A DNA stretch of 64,000 bases from Aphanomyces cochlioides (GCA_019828595.1 JAHQRK010000003.1:1736001-1800000); one strand, 5' to 3'. Positions 41,525 to 53,489 are shown, counted from the first letter of the stretch. Notes: a model not told the origin generated them from the letters alone. Numbers and translations: made by a program.

Positions 41525-41739
41525 CGTGAAGTGTGAATTTGTCAGGAAGCTGCTTGAAGACGAGTCCGATCGCTTGCTTGATGCCGACGGCGTCCATGTT
41601 TTGCGATATTTTTGCCTTTTCTTGCCTTTTGTATGTAATTTAAATATGAAATGAAAAGATCGCGACTTTTCGCGCGCTTTTGCAAAAACGGGATGCTTAA
41701 AAGAACACCGACAGGGTCCGGGCAAGTCACGTGCTTGGT

Positions 41740-42173
41740 ATGACGCGTAAGCTCTCAGCAATAGCAGAAATTCTATCTGACGCGGTCAAGCAATCGGAGG
41801 TTGATGGTACCTTGGTATGTTCAGTGTGCATTCTTATTGAGCTCAACTAAACTCCAGATCGAAGTGCTGAGATTTGCGAGGAAAGGCTGCTCTGGCGTCT
41901 AAACTCCGCGATACAAGCACACACGGCGCTCCAAGGGAACGATAGACCTTGCGGCGGCTCTGGGACAGACTTGTTTCAGACCTATCGGGAAATGCGATTG
42001 TCGATTCGAGAAGTGAGAGATGGCTCTTGTGGGGGACAGCTTTATCTCTCGTCGTTGAATGGCATAAATACGTGCACAGTTCGAAGTCAAAGCTTCACAA
42101 ATCCAAGGCACAGTGCCGCCCCAAAGGAGCCCGCCGCATGCCTCTGCATCCTGGGGCTCCACATGGCAAGTAG
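41740..42173 (+). CDS. Small hypothetical protein (3 exons)
   Basis: Exons 41740-41814, 41858-41896 and 41946-42173, with two short phase-0 introns, give 113 residues. The sequence is a helical N-terminus (LSAIAEILSDAVKQ, TLIEVLRFARKG, LRRLWDRLVSDL) followed by a basic tail (KSKLHKSKAQCRPKGARR). No family is recognised. It is divergent from the broad-minded-like gene with 215 bp between ATGs. Other splice choices keep other frames open, so the 3' half is uncertain. Confidence 0.4.
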
Positions 42174-43390
42174 TGGTACAATGCAGATGAAAACACTTGG
42201 CTTCTCGATACCTTGAGGAAGAAAAGACTCACCGACCAGACCCAATAACCTGATGGAAGTTCTGTTTCTCGTCGCGGTTAGGCTGCCTACCACCACGTGG
42301 CTTCTTCTTTTTGCTTCGTCCAACAGCCCGCCTCATTCGATGACAAAAACTTCGCGAGGAGTCATCGTTTTCTATTCCATCTTCTCTGCCATGCCATCAT
42401 GCATCCTGATGTTCTCACTGTCGACTGTCGTTCTTCCCATAAGAGCATCTCCACCAGAAGGGTAAAAGCGAAAAGCCATATTGTCAGTTTTACTTGGATT
42501 TGCATTTGGGTTTCTACACCAGAGGTGTGCATAAATCGACCTGCATGGTTGCCATATCCCAAAATCCCAATCGTGAAATGGTCTTTCACTCAACACCAGA
42601 AGCAATCCGACACCTGATTTATTCCAATAGAAACAAGGATCTAATCCTTTCAAATAATGTGGTTCTCGGCAGGATCATAGTTCGGACCTCTTTTCGACTT
42701 GTTTACATCACAACCTGGCCAGACACTGAGTAGAGCTGCTGCTTTCTACACGTTTTTAGCTCGATGTCGTTTTGTTCGGACGTGAGCCAATATCAAATTC
42801 TGGATCGGGATTCGGATTTATTCCACTTTGACCTCGTCCCAAGATGGATATATCCAAGCCTGATTTGACACAGGTTTACCTTACCCTACGAGTTCAATTT
42901 GACTTGGGTTTAGCCATCCTGGTGCAGAATTCTGAAGTGGAAATTGAGCATAATATGCTCAATTTTATGCTTTGATTGAGCCCTATATATAGCGTCTCAT
43001 AATATGCCCTAAGTGGTGGAGATGCTCTAAGTCAACATCGGCTGCTTCAGCTTTCAAGAGTCGAGCCTGCTCAGTGATATATTCTTGTATCATGTTTGTG
43101 CTTCTCTTTTCGAAACATGCACGTTGCCGACGTGCAGAAAGGCCATCGTGATCACATGCTTGCAACGTGCTCTCTTCAACCACTTGCAAGGCATACAGTA
43201 CGGGCAATTACAAATCGCCCGCGACCGACAATTACTTCACGACTGAACAGCACCAACAATCCCCCATCATGAACCTGCGAGTTGACGACGACGCGGTGGC
43301 TCTGCATTCCGCTCTCTGCCTTGTTGTTCTTGGACTCTCTGATTCCCGTCACGATTACTTCCCCTGCATCCCACATGTCTGATCTGCTTA
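42174..43390. other. Intergenic region
   Basis: No confident gene. Overlapping ORFs at 42230-42730 on both strands, including a Lys/Arg-rich minus frame near 42290-42400, show no start/stop/splice set I can defend. Confidence 0.35.
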
Positions 43391-43894
43391 TTATCGACGA
43401 TCCGAGACGGGAGAACGTACCATGTTGGGAACACAGGTAGGTGCTCTCAGCCCCATCACCAGGTGTCTAAACCCCTGCCCCCCCCTGCCGTATGATCGAG
43501 AATATTCCAAACCATCACTGAATTCGTGGCGACGCTTCTTTTCCTCTTCGACTTGAACTTGTATAGACCACATGGTGATTGAACCATCACCATGACGCAT
43601 GCCGACGCATAAATATCGTTCCCCTGCAGCGTCTCCCACAGTTTATACTTGTTCGTTATTAGTCCCCTGAATGCTGTAGAAAGTGCAAGCAACAGATACG
43701 TAGAGGCAACGTGGGGTGTTTCCTTGTCGCGCTTGGATCTCAACATGATGCGCACCTAGATGGTCTTCTCTCTCTCGCATGAAGGCGACAAGTGGGAAAT
43801 GATGGGGCATGGCCGTGGATGATGCATCGACGGTGTATATGTTCGAGTTGTGTACGTGATCAATCGCTGTCATGATTCTCAGTGCGCTCGCCAT
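43391..43894 (-). CDS. Possible hypothetical gene
   Basis: An ATG at 43894 opens an 83-residue frame (MASALRIMTAIDHVHNSN...). A second minus-strand frame lies just downstream (RYLCVGMRHGDGSITMWSIQ, then a Lys/Glu/Arg-rich segment). The words RHGDGSITMWSI resemble the end of a WD repeat. No intron with normal GT-AG ends and length joins the frames, so this may be a decayed or mis-assembled gene. An 8-C run (43478-43485) lies inside it, a likely place for length errors. Confidence 0.25.
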
Positions 43895-44079
43895 GGATCA
43901 GTGTTTAGAACAGGCACGTATGGCGTATGACAACCCCCGCAGTATTCTACGACGTCACGAGGGAGAGCGAGCCCAAATGACTCGTAAGTGGACGCTGCAA
44001 CATTTCGCGCGACGTCTGAGGCCGACCATTTAATAAGATCTGAATTTCCATAAGGATCAGTTTTCATCTTGGTGTTTGT

Positions 44080-45672
44080 ATGGACAGTACGAAATTCTTG
44101 GCACCATGTGATATAGATTTTGAGAGGATATCCAGCCCCGCATTTTCCTGGTTGTCGGTAGATTCGTTTTTCTCTTCTTGCCCTGGAGACGACATGTCGT
44201 TTTCGTTCCCATCTAGCAATATGAGTGATGTCGACATGATGTTTGACGTTGATCCTGTCCCATTCGGGGAGCTTGAGATCAGCAGCCCGGACTCCGATTT
44301 GGATCGCCACGACTTGGATATTCTTATGGGACAGGGTCATCCCATGCACGTTATGAATGATTTTGTCCTCCACCACCACCCCCATCATCATCCCGCAGTT
44401 GCAGCGCCCATCTACGCGTTCCCACAGCCCAATGGACATCATGGACCAGATCAAATCAAGGTGGAAGTGGCTCCAACACCACCCACACGACAAAATAACT
44501 ATCGTCAGAAGAAAGGGTCACTCTCGCCCCCGAGTTCGGAAACGTCGCGATCTCAGTTTCAAACGGACGAAGAGCTCTTGGCTCAACCTGTTGGAAACCT
44601 TACTGAAGAAGAAAAGAAACTCCGTCGACGCGCTCAAGTGGCCAAATCGGCGCGAAAACACCGAAAAGGTGTTAAAGAGGAACTCGAGATGCTTCGTCAG
44701 CAAGTGAAATATTTGCAAGAGCAAATGGCGATAAAATGCGCGATTAACGACAAAGATGCAAAGAAAAAAACAAACGGCACCACCTTGGTGGCTCCTGAAG
44801 ACACAGTCGCGGCCGCTACACCGGTATTTAGTTTCACATACATCGAGAAACTGATTTTCGTGACTAGCAAAACTCTTTTCATCACATCTATTCTCATTTG
44901 AATTCCAACTTGGACGAACGTCGAAGTACATTGATCAGTGTCGCGGACCGTACGATGACACATGCAGTTTCAATGGTCATGGCCGATCAATCGCGTCCAT
45001 TTCCATACTTCGACGTGTCGCTCAACAACCATGGCCCTGACATGCAGTTTCAATTGGTGCGTGGCAAGGTCATCAATCACGTCGACTATCGCACCCTCAC
45101 GACCGCGTGCTGGAATTCAGTCTTGGATTTTTCTTTTGACATCAACCGACGATCGCTCAAGGATTTGGTTGAGTACGAGGTAATTGTATCGATATTTCGA
45201 CGAGCAACTCATATTTCGTGATTAGAAAATCATGAACTTGGACGAAGACACCCGGTATGGCCGGATCAAAATGCCGATTTTAAAATCGAGCAAGAAGAGC
45301 AAGCAACTCATCTTTATGGAATCGCTCTTTATCGTGCGTCGCAAGATCTACGACAATCATGCAGTCATCATGTGGAATTCAGTCGACCATGATGATCTTT
45401 TTCCTGAAAAATCCGATAACACGGTCCGCAACGTTGAAGTCGGCTGTGCGGTCCTCGAAGATCACACAATGCCCAGTGGACAAAAGAGCACGATCATGCG
45501 TTGCGTTGTGCGTGCTATGCCGCCTGTCCGAGCGTTGGCAGAGCCCCGTGGTAAGATCAGCGAGGCCTTTTTGACGACGTGGTGCCGATGCTCAGACTTT
45601 TTCGACGATGTGACCCGGTCTGAACTACAGAAATTTGCACAGATTCCAACAGCCACCATTCAACGCCAGTAG
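44080..45672 (+). CDS. bZIP plus START-like protein, copy 1
   Basis: Exons 44080-44823, 44868-45179 and 45226-45672 give 500 residues. The N-terminus is acidic and His/Pro-rich. The basic region plus leucine zipper is LRRRAQVAKSARKHRKGVKEEL followed by EMLRQQVKYLQEQM; the A-x-x-A-R-K-H-R-K core replaces the usual N-x-x-A-A-x-x-S/C-R. The C-terminal 230 residues (FDVSLNNHGPDMQFQLVR, DFSFDINRRSLKDLVEY, ESLFIVRRKIYDNHAVIMWN, MRCVVRAMPP) look like a START/Bet v1-like lipid-binding fold, as in oomycete M96/mating-related bZIP-START proteins; that assignment is by resemblance. It is the paralogue of the gene at 46867. I infer a ligand-responsive transcription factor or a protein that has lost DNA binding. 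Confidence 0.7.
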
Positions 45673-46866
45673 TCGTTTGAAGAGTCTTGTGTTGTTAATA
45701 TTATTGCTCTTGGCATCGTGTAGAGCATCTATCATGGACCCAATTCGTTGCCTGGGGCAAAGAAAGGCCACCACCACATCTTTGAAGACCCTGGATTTCC
45801 TTAATCAAGTACGCTGTTATCACCGAAATCGTTCTCAGAATACTTGTATAAGTGAACTTCAATGAAACTGCGTACACTATTTAAGTACTATTGAACTTAA
45901 TATAGTCTTAGAGAGAAAGAAAAGTCGCTCACCCTCCATTTCTGCCTCGTTCAATTTATATACAGCCAGCCGAGAAAGAGGTTCACATCCTCGCAGTCTT
46001 CAGGTCTTGAAATGATGCTCTTGATAGACATATCATCCAAGAATAATGCCTCTCTCTTTGTTGTAATACCGGTAAGCACTGAATTCCAAATGAAGCTTGT
46101 TTCTTTGTCAGCTTGCCAGTTTACAATTCGTCAGGATGTCGTCATCAATACCAAACCATCCATTTCAGCGTAATCAAAGTACCAGGACATCGAGTCCCCA
46201 GTGCTTCGAGAAGCCTCTAGATGGGTCGACATATTATGAAGCGTCTTGTTGCCTTGATCTCGATGTGGCCTTTAATCGCTTGATATCGCCTCACGTTGTC
46301 ATTCTAGTTATTCCATGACGTGGTGTGTAAGTTTTCAATGTCACGCCTCAATGCATTGGTCTATGTCCCGGATCGCGTAAACAAGCAAACAATCGGGTGG
46401 CATACGTCAATGGTCGTCACGACAGACTTGGGTTTACGTCATACTTGTGATCCTTCACAAAAGTGCCATCACGCGACTCGCTTTACAACAGATCAAGCTC
46501 CCTCTCGACTGAAGGAGCTTCTACTTTAACCTCCAGCCACTCGGATCGCTCCATCTTGGTCAAGTCCGCCCCGTGTGGCAATAAAAATTCAAGCTTCAAG
46601 TTTGTCCAGAGGTTGAATAAAAAACCGTCAAGCTGACTACAAAGGCGCGCAATTTTATATGAAGATTTTAATGTTTCGTACAAATTTCAAATAATAAAAT
46701 AAAATTTTGATGTGCGTTGCATTCGTAAACGCCATGACCTTTTGACAAACTACACGTAAACGGAATAGGGAAAAGGGTTCATCCATGGACAGCCAATGAA
46801 ATTGCGAGATTACCATGGCGTCGGTGCGTAATCGGGTCAGTTTAGGATTTCCCTGCCAGAAAGAAG
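45673..46866. other. Intergenic region between the two bZIP-START paralogues
   Basis: The region is 1.2 kb. Short ORFs lack motifs. It must contain the promoter of copy 2 and the 3' end of copy 1. Confidence 0.35.
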
Positions 46867-48341
46867 ATGGAGTCGCAAACGTCGATGCTACACCCGCCCG
46901 CGCCCACGTCGACGCGAAGTCTTCCGTCGATCCATTTACCACCGCTTTCGATGCTTCGACAGGAATATAATTGGTCCTCCTACATGTTTTCCCATCCACC
47001 GCCAGACGACGATGGAAATGCGCGACGACCATACTCGACAACCAGTTCAACGAATCTCCCGTCACCGAAAACGTATGCGACGGCGGTCTTGATGAGCCAA
47101 CCGCAACCTCCAGAGACAAGTCCACTGCAAACATCATCGACATCGCAACCCCCGTCGTCCCCTGAAGATGCCCAACAAGACGATCCAGACGACGACGATG
47201 CGACGAATAAGAAAGTACGACGACGAGAACAGATTGCCCGCAGTGCACGACGCCATCGATCAAAACAAAAGGAAGAGCTCGTCACACTTCGCCATCAAGT
47301 CTATCATTTGCAAACAGAAATGGAAACACTCCGCGCCAAACACAAGTCGATACATCCTGAAGGAAACGATTTTACAGAATGGGAAGAGAAAGCTCTGTCA
47401 CAACGGCGAAAACGTAAAAAGGCCGAATACGAAAACGAAGTATTGCGATCCCTTTTGAAAGACCAGTCTATCTTGACCGAACGCGTACGGGATTTGTGGA
47501 TCAAATGCCCTCTACTTACGTTTCCCATGCCACCGAATGGCACGTATAACGACCGATCTCATACGTTCAACCGCCTCACGGGCGACACTGCGGCGCGGAC
47601 GTCGACTCTCAAGCAAATTGCTGAAGTCCGGATGGGTTTGGCCTACGAGTTTGTCATGCGTGAAACTCACGCCTTCCCCAGCATTCCTGGTCATTTGGTA
47701 CATCTCCATCCTTATCTGCAGCATGGTCCTGACTGTCATGTGTAGGACATCAAGTTGAACGGAACGGGGGCTGACATTGACATTAAGCTTATTCGTGTGT
47801 GTGAAATCGAAGGCTTTGACCATCACCAAGTCGTCGAAGCCTTGGTTCATTCCGTTCTCAACATTCAAAAAGATGCCGATTCTGCGGTATGTCCATGCTT
47901 TGACAGCATCAGACTGATATGATTCATTCGTAGAAACTCTTCATGGTTGATGAATGCACACGATACGGCCGCGCAGTTGTACCGCTGTACATTGAGCGCG
48001 CCAAGTATTCCATGGAGTCGCTCTTTGTGATCCGACACAATTCAACGGCAGAACTCGGCGTTGTGTCATGGGACTCGATCGACGAGGATGAATTGTATCC
48101 GCTGGCGGAAGAAACAACGATTCGGAATGCAGAAGTCGGGAGCGTGCTCCTCAACACTACATTTCGCCCTGATGGATCCAAGTACACAATTCTGCGCAGC
48201 GTATTTCACTCGCATCCACCAGTGCGCAATTTGGCCAAGCCAAAGTCCAAAATCAACGAAGCATTCCTCATGCTCTTTTGCCGGCGTGCTGAGGCCCTCG
48301 AGAAGCAAATGAGGCAAAAGCTCTCGGCTCATATGTATTAA
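46867..48341 (+). CDS. bZIP plus START-like protein, copy 2
   Basis: Exons 46867-47697, 47746-47886 and 47934-48341 give 459 residues. The N-terminus is Pro/Ser/Thr-rich with an acidic DDPDDDDA block. The bZIP is VRRREQIARSARRHRSKQKE followed by ELVTLRHQVYHLQTEMETLR, with the same A-x-x-A-R-x-H-R core as copy 1. The C-terminal domain (LNGTGADIDIKLIRVCEIEG, ESLFVIRHNSTAELGVVSWD, LRSVFHSHPPVRNLAKPKS) aligns with copy 1 block for block, and both share the last intron position. The first intron is 48 nt, a multiple of three, and contains an in-frame TAG; if retained it truncates the protein. The stop codon TAA overlaps the stop codon of the convergent PARG gene. Confidence 0.72.
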
Positions 48342-50429
48342 CCCAACATTAAATATTCAAAGACGCTCGTTGACGTCCTCATATACTGCCGAAACCTTGC
48401 ATTGTCCTCGATCAACTTGTCGACAATATTTTGTGGTGATGTCTGTTGACATGCCGCAACAAATTGAGTCAATCTCGCCTCCAAGCATTCGTTCTTAAAG
48501 GTGTAATACGCCATAGGACGGCTATTGATCGATGCAGCAAGCCACTGGATGATGAACTTGAGCTCAACGTCGCCTCCAAAGACTCCACAGCCCCAGTTGC
48601 CAGTCGCAACATGCCGACGCTGTTGCGAGGCTTGTGGGATTTCATCAAACAGAGGAAGGAAACCAACATGCGCTTTAACAAGTTCACGCAAAATATCCTG
48701 TCATCTTGCCATGAGTTCACTTCATTCGAGATGAAAATTCTACCTGAGCACGATACTGATGCCACGCCGTGTTGCGATAGTACTTGAACGCATCGATACC
48801 GACGATAACAGTATTCCGAAGTCCATGGGCAATTGGCGTCGAGTCAATAAAATTGCCCGCGAACGTGTACGAAGCGCCATCTAGCGGAGAAGAAATGAGG
48901 ATTCAAACGAAGATCTATGGCCTGCGTACATCCTGAGTAAGATGCAAATTGCTCAGCGCCATGGATGAGAAAACATTCGTTTGGTTCTATGATCGCCAAG
49001 GTTGAAAAGCTAAGAGTGAGACGATAAACGCACCGAGGACTTGAGTAAGCAAGCACGATACGAGGCACTCGGGGTTGATCAGGAAACGTATCTCTTCTTG
49101 GACGCAACCATGCCCCAAGACACCACCTCCCGCAAACTTGTTGGCGAAGTCGACTTGCAGTGCACCGTGGTCAGCCTCAATCACACCGCTTGAGTTTACA
49201 GCTACCGGTGACCACGACGAAGGCGTAGGTGGCATAGCTTCCTTTGGTATACAAGACCGAGAGTACCTCACAAAAGTATGAACTGCACCAGGCTGGCTAT
49301 CGTCGTTGACATAGCCGTCCGTGACGACGCGAGTCAAGTAGTGCAAGAGTGTGCGCAGCTTTTGAATGTTGACTTCGTACTGATGGGCCCAAGATGGTGC
49401 TCCCTCGTCATCCTCTGTATGGAGCTGACTGCATTCAAACACATTGAAAGAGTCATGAGCGGGAGGAAATGTGCACAAGAAGGCATGCACCAACAGTGCG
49501 GCGATCTGGCGCTTTGTCAGAGTGACGCTGGAATTTGATTGTCGCAGGAGAAGTGGCACGGGCTTGGCAAATAACGACGGCAACATGAGAGCTAGTCGGG
49601 TCAAATTTGGCAGCACTTCTGTGAAAAAGGTTGCAGGTTGACTCTAGAGATGTATTTCAACGAATTTAGCATGAAGTGTGCTTACCTTGAGCGCTTCACG
49701 AAGACATACCAAGGGCACTGTACGTCCTGTGATCCTACGAGAGGAGACTTGAGCCCCCTTTACTCTTCCATGGTATATTACTACCTATGAATCACACGTT
49801 CTAACGCATCAGTATCTGGAATGGGTTGTTGTAGTAGAGCGAAGATGTATGGCCACCGAGGAACGCCATCGGAAAGCATACTTCGTGGCGAACATGGGAG
49901 CTGCGCTTCATGTCAGGAGAGTCCAGCAGGGAATAAACTTACGTGAACGTAGGTTTGCCAATCGCCATCCTCGTAATCGATTGGGTACGACAGTTCATAA
50001 GAGAGAACTGGTGAATACGGAGGCGGTTGGTAGATTGTGGACGACTCAAGGGGAATCAATTGCCGCTCTTTATGGACAAATTCGAGCCAATGCAGCGACA
50101 CTAGAACGGGCAATTCGCTCGACAAGGCGAAGGGATACCAGTAGCTAACCACAAGATGCGAGCAGACCGAGCGATGTCGGCCATTTGCAAGATTTCCTTC
50201 AATTCGTCCTCCATGCTGTCGGACAATATCTTCCACGTACTTTTCTTCTGCGAATGTCAAGCCTATTTTGTGTACAATGAGGCAAATTCAGCCTATCTCG
50301 GGGAAAAAGAGTACCTAGGCACGCAAACGTCCATCCGAGGAAGGAAGGCTCGGCGTTCTGGTCATTCATTACTTTTTGCCGCTTGTCCATGCGACCTTTA
50401 TCGGCGCTGTCGGGTTGTCCTTGTGTCAT
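48338..50429 (-). CDS. PARG: BRCT-PARG fusion: poly(ADP-ribose) glycohydrolase with N-terminal BRCT domain (8 exons)
   Basis: Exons are 50429-50315, 50247-49943, 49900-49785, 49734-49686, 49643-49034, 48986-48930, 48880-48744 and 48697-48338, giving 582 residues. BRCT (about 25-105): SFLGWTFACLEEKYVEDI, RQHGGRIEGN, CSHLVVSYW and VSLHWLEFVHKERQLIP. PARG follows: LPCSPRSM...RWPYIFALLQQ, FFTEVLPNLTRLALMLPSLF, SVTLTKRQIAALLVHAFLCTFP, VIEADHGALQVDFANKFAGG, signature GGGVLGHGCVQEEIRF with both catalytic Glu, YSGYGASYTFAG and VATGNWGCGVFGGDVELK. PARG hydrolyses poly(ADP-ribose) chains in the nucleus; the BRCT would target it to damage sites or phosphoproteins. The start is the first ATG in frame and is only about 30 bp from an ATTGG array. 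Confidence 0.9.
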
Positions 50430-51179
50430 TTGAAAAGAAATGATACTCGACTCGGATTGGCTATAATAAATGCGTTAAAGCGTTTTTATTGGCTATTAAA
50501 AATAAGTTAAATCATTTTTATTGGTCAATTATTGCTAACAATTGACATGGTTTCTTGGTCTATTGGGTCCTCGATTAGCCTCTGTGCCTCCAAGATCTGA
50601 AGCCAATCTCTCTCGTCTTTCTGCTAGACTTGCATCGCAGGTCGGTCTTTCTCTCTTCGTCACTATTCTGTCCAATACGCTCAACTTCGCCGCTTGAAAG
50701 CCGCCCAGAGTTGGCTCCGTCAAAAAAAGAAGATCGCAAGATACAAGTTCAACAAGCGGAAAGGCCAGAGAGAAAACGCCAAGATATCATGAGCAGCGCC
50801 ATGACTAGCTTGATTGCGCCAGGCGTCACGGTTGAAAAGCAGCCAAGATGACACGCATGGGAGGCAAAACAAACACCAGTGAAACGCGTGAGCTCATCGG
50901 ATGGTTTGGTAAGCTTTACAGTAGGAAAAGTAGCAGTGCTACGTTTGCATACAAACTTCAAGTATGGGATAGGAGTCGAGTGTAAAACGCATTTAACGTC
51001 CTTTTTCCACATTCTATTCGGTCGAGGTGTTGTCATTACACATACGAGTGCAGTCACACTCATCTGGACCAGCGGCGGCAGCACCAAGATCCTCCTCCTC
51101 CTCCCTCTCTCCAGGTACTTCCCGAGTGTTCTTTCATATGGATAAAATCCGCAGATTGACGAGCAGAGCGTTGACGTAA
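50430..51179. promoter_or_regulatory. Intergenic region with three phased ATTGG boxes
   Basis: ATTGG at 50456, 50488 and 50520 are spaced exactly 32 bp, each preceded by a T-run (the last two by TTTTT) and followed by AT-rich sequence. They lie 27-95 bp upstream of the PARG ATG (which reads leftward). From 50535 to 50860 several overlapping ORFs on both strands are open for 60-75 codons; one plus frame is Lys/Arg/Gln-rich (about 50700-50850), but I cannot choose a coding one. 50860-51179 is the PH-B56 promoter side. Confidence 0.55.
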
Positions 51180-53489
51180 ATGGCGTTGGGATTTGGTAGT
51201 AAGCAGCAGTCGGATGGAGACGCATCGCCGAGGTCGAGCGAAAAGCATGAAAGTCGAACGGGCAAGTTCTTCAAGAGTATGTTGAGCAAGAGCTCCAAGA
51301 AATTGTCTGTCGCATCATCCGTCTTGACATCGTCGGCGATTTCAGACGACGAAGCAGACTTGGAACGTAGTGGGTACTCCGACCATTTGAAGCACAGCTA
51401 CAGCAGCAGTAGCAACAACCATCAAGGGAAGAAAACAAGCTTGATTTCAAGCTTCCATGAAAATGGAGACGAACATAGCGACTTTTATTTGCCCACGAGC
51501 AAGAGTGGTGTCCTCGTCAAACAGGCAAATCACTTGAAGAATTGGAAGAAACGATTCATGGTCCTCCGCGGACAATCCATGTTTTATTACGTGTCGGGTA
51601 CGACGAGCGATGAGACTTATCCTCGTGGTGTGATTTCCCTCTCGGTATATGCTACCAACAGGACTTCGCAATTGATTTGAGCCTGCGCATTTCTAGGGCG
51701 TCGATGTGCATCCGCTTGATGTGTCCAAGTTCAAAAAGCAGTTTTGTTTTGAAATCTCGCATCCCGTACGTCGCTCCACTTGTGATATCTTGGCTCACGG
51801 AAGCATTGCAGCACTTCCGATCGCTCTATCTCATGGCAAAGAATGAAGCAGATCTCGTACAATGGATGAGCAGTATTAAATCCGCGTCTTTACCACTTCG
51901 AGGTAATAATTTCAAACCGCTCTCATGATCACAACCGACTAGATGGCATTTTAGAGCCTAGAGAATCGAAGGAACAACTCTATCAACTCCCACCTCTAGA
52001 AGGTATTGTGTCAAGCTCAAGGGCACAAAGAATTGACCGTGCGGTATGTCTAGACGTTCCGGCATTTGAACGCGTGTACTATTGTCGAAAGAAAATGGCG
52101 TTTTGTCTGCCGCGATACGCGGGTCTCTCCGAGAAAGAAAAATACGAACTGCGCGAACGACAGATTAAAATGATGCAAGACATTCATAACTACTGCGATA
52201 CGTTTCCGTACGTCCACCTACAGGCCCTCAGTTGTTCATGTGGTTATGGATGAGTAGAACGTTGATGGCTGATCCCAGTCTATACAAAGAGCTTTTGCAC
52301 ATGACGTCTGCATTCCTATTCCGTCCATTTCCCATTTTACCAGCACAAGACCCAAATGCAGTCTTCTTTGAAGAAAGCCCTGATGCTTCCGACAACACGA
52401 CACCCTTTTCGCTCCAAGATCTCATGTCCGATACATTGTCGGCGGAAGATCAAGAGTGGAGTGTCTTGACGATCTGTTACGACATTCTCGTCCGTGCGAT
52501 CGAATACATTGATCAGCTGGACAAACAAGTACGCAAAGATTTCTTCACACCGCGGTTCATCAGCCAACTGGTGGGCCTATTCAAATCGCCGTCGTTCAAG
52601 GAACGTCAACTACTAAAGGTACCAACAGCTTCTCTATTATGTATCTAAGTTGTGGCTAGACGGTGCTCCACCGATTGTATTATAAACTCACGCAGCGGCG
52701 ATCGCTCATTCGGAAAGAAATTTCGAACGTGTTCTTTGAATACGTCTACGAGAGCTCCAACTACTACGGCGTCACCGAGCTGTTGGAAATTCTCGGCAGC
52801 ATTATCAACGGCTTTGCCTGCCCGATCAAAGACGAACACGTGGTTCTCCTCGAGAAGTCACTCATTCCACTCCATTCGGTACGTAGAAGTCGCTGTGCGC
52901 CCAACATTTGTAATCGCGTGTGTTATGTTAGACCCATGCATATACATCGTATCATCAACAACTCATGTATTGCATGATTCAGTTTGTGTCGAAAGACCAT
53001 GCCCTCTTCACGCCAATTGTACGAGGGCTTTTGAAGTATTGGCCAGTTGGAAATGCTTACAAGGAAATTGTGTTCCTCATCGTGGTTGAGGAATTGTTTG
53101 AATATGTGTTGGCCGAGTCAGACTTGGCCCCCTTGGCGCGCAAACTGGCGTACCGACTGGGCAAATCTATGGGTACGATTCAGCAACAAGTCGCGGATCG
53201 AGCTCTGGCCTGCTGGAATTCTCCAGCTTGCGTACGAGTCATGAATACGTACGAGAAGCTTGGCCAAGAAATGTTTGACATTATCAAGCCCAATCTCATA
53301 GCAACAATGCTCAACCATTGGAACTCGCTCACGCAACAGAAAGCTCGAGCAGCATACAAGACATACTACAACATGGGCTACGAAAAAGACGGCAATGCCC
53401 TCGAGAACATCGCAACCGAAGACGACGCGATGGACTCGACACGCGACGACAGTGCGCCCATGTCCAAGGACGGCGTCGAAGTCCTTTGA
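51180..53489 (+). CDS. PPP2R5-like: PH-B56 fusion: PP2A B' regulatory subunit with N-terminal PH domain (7 exons)
   Basis: Exons are 51180-51644, 51697-51765, 51812-51902, 51943-52207, 52258-52618, 52660-52878 and 52932-53489, giving 675 residues. A serine-rich N-terminus (about 100 residues) leads to a PH domain (about 105-215): [38 protein letters not shown] and a closing helix [16 protein letters not shown]. The C-terminal half matches the B56 HEAT-like fold: [90 protein letters not shown] and [13 protein letters not shown]56 subunits give PP2A its substrate choice through LxxIxE docking. A PH domain could bring the phosphatase to phosphoinositide membranes; canonical B56 proteins lack one. 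Confidence 0.88.

Noticed and set aside
43879..44493. 204-codon minus-strand ORF
   Set aside because: Complement of the first exon of bZIP-START copy 1.
47740..47760. In-frame TAG suggesting a broken bZIP-START copy 2
   Set aside because: A normal 48-nt intron removes the stop and keeps alignment with copy 1.
50630..50851. Lys/Arg/Gln-rich open frame upstream of PH-B56
   Set aside because: It lacks an ATG; an alternative frame and the minus strand are equally open, so I cannot support a gene.
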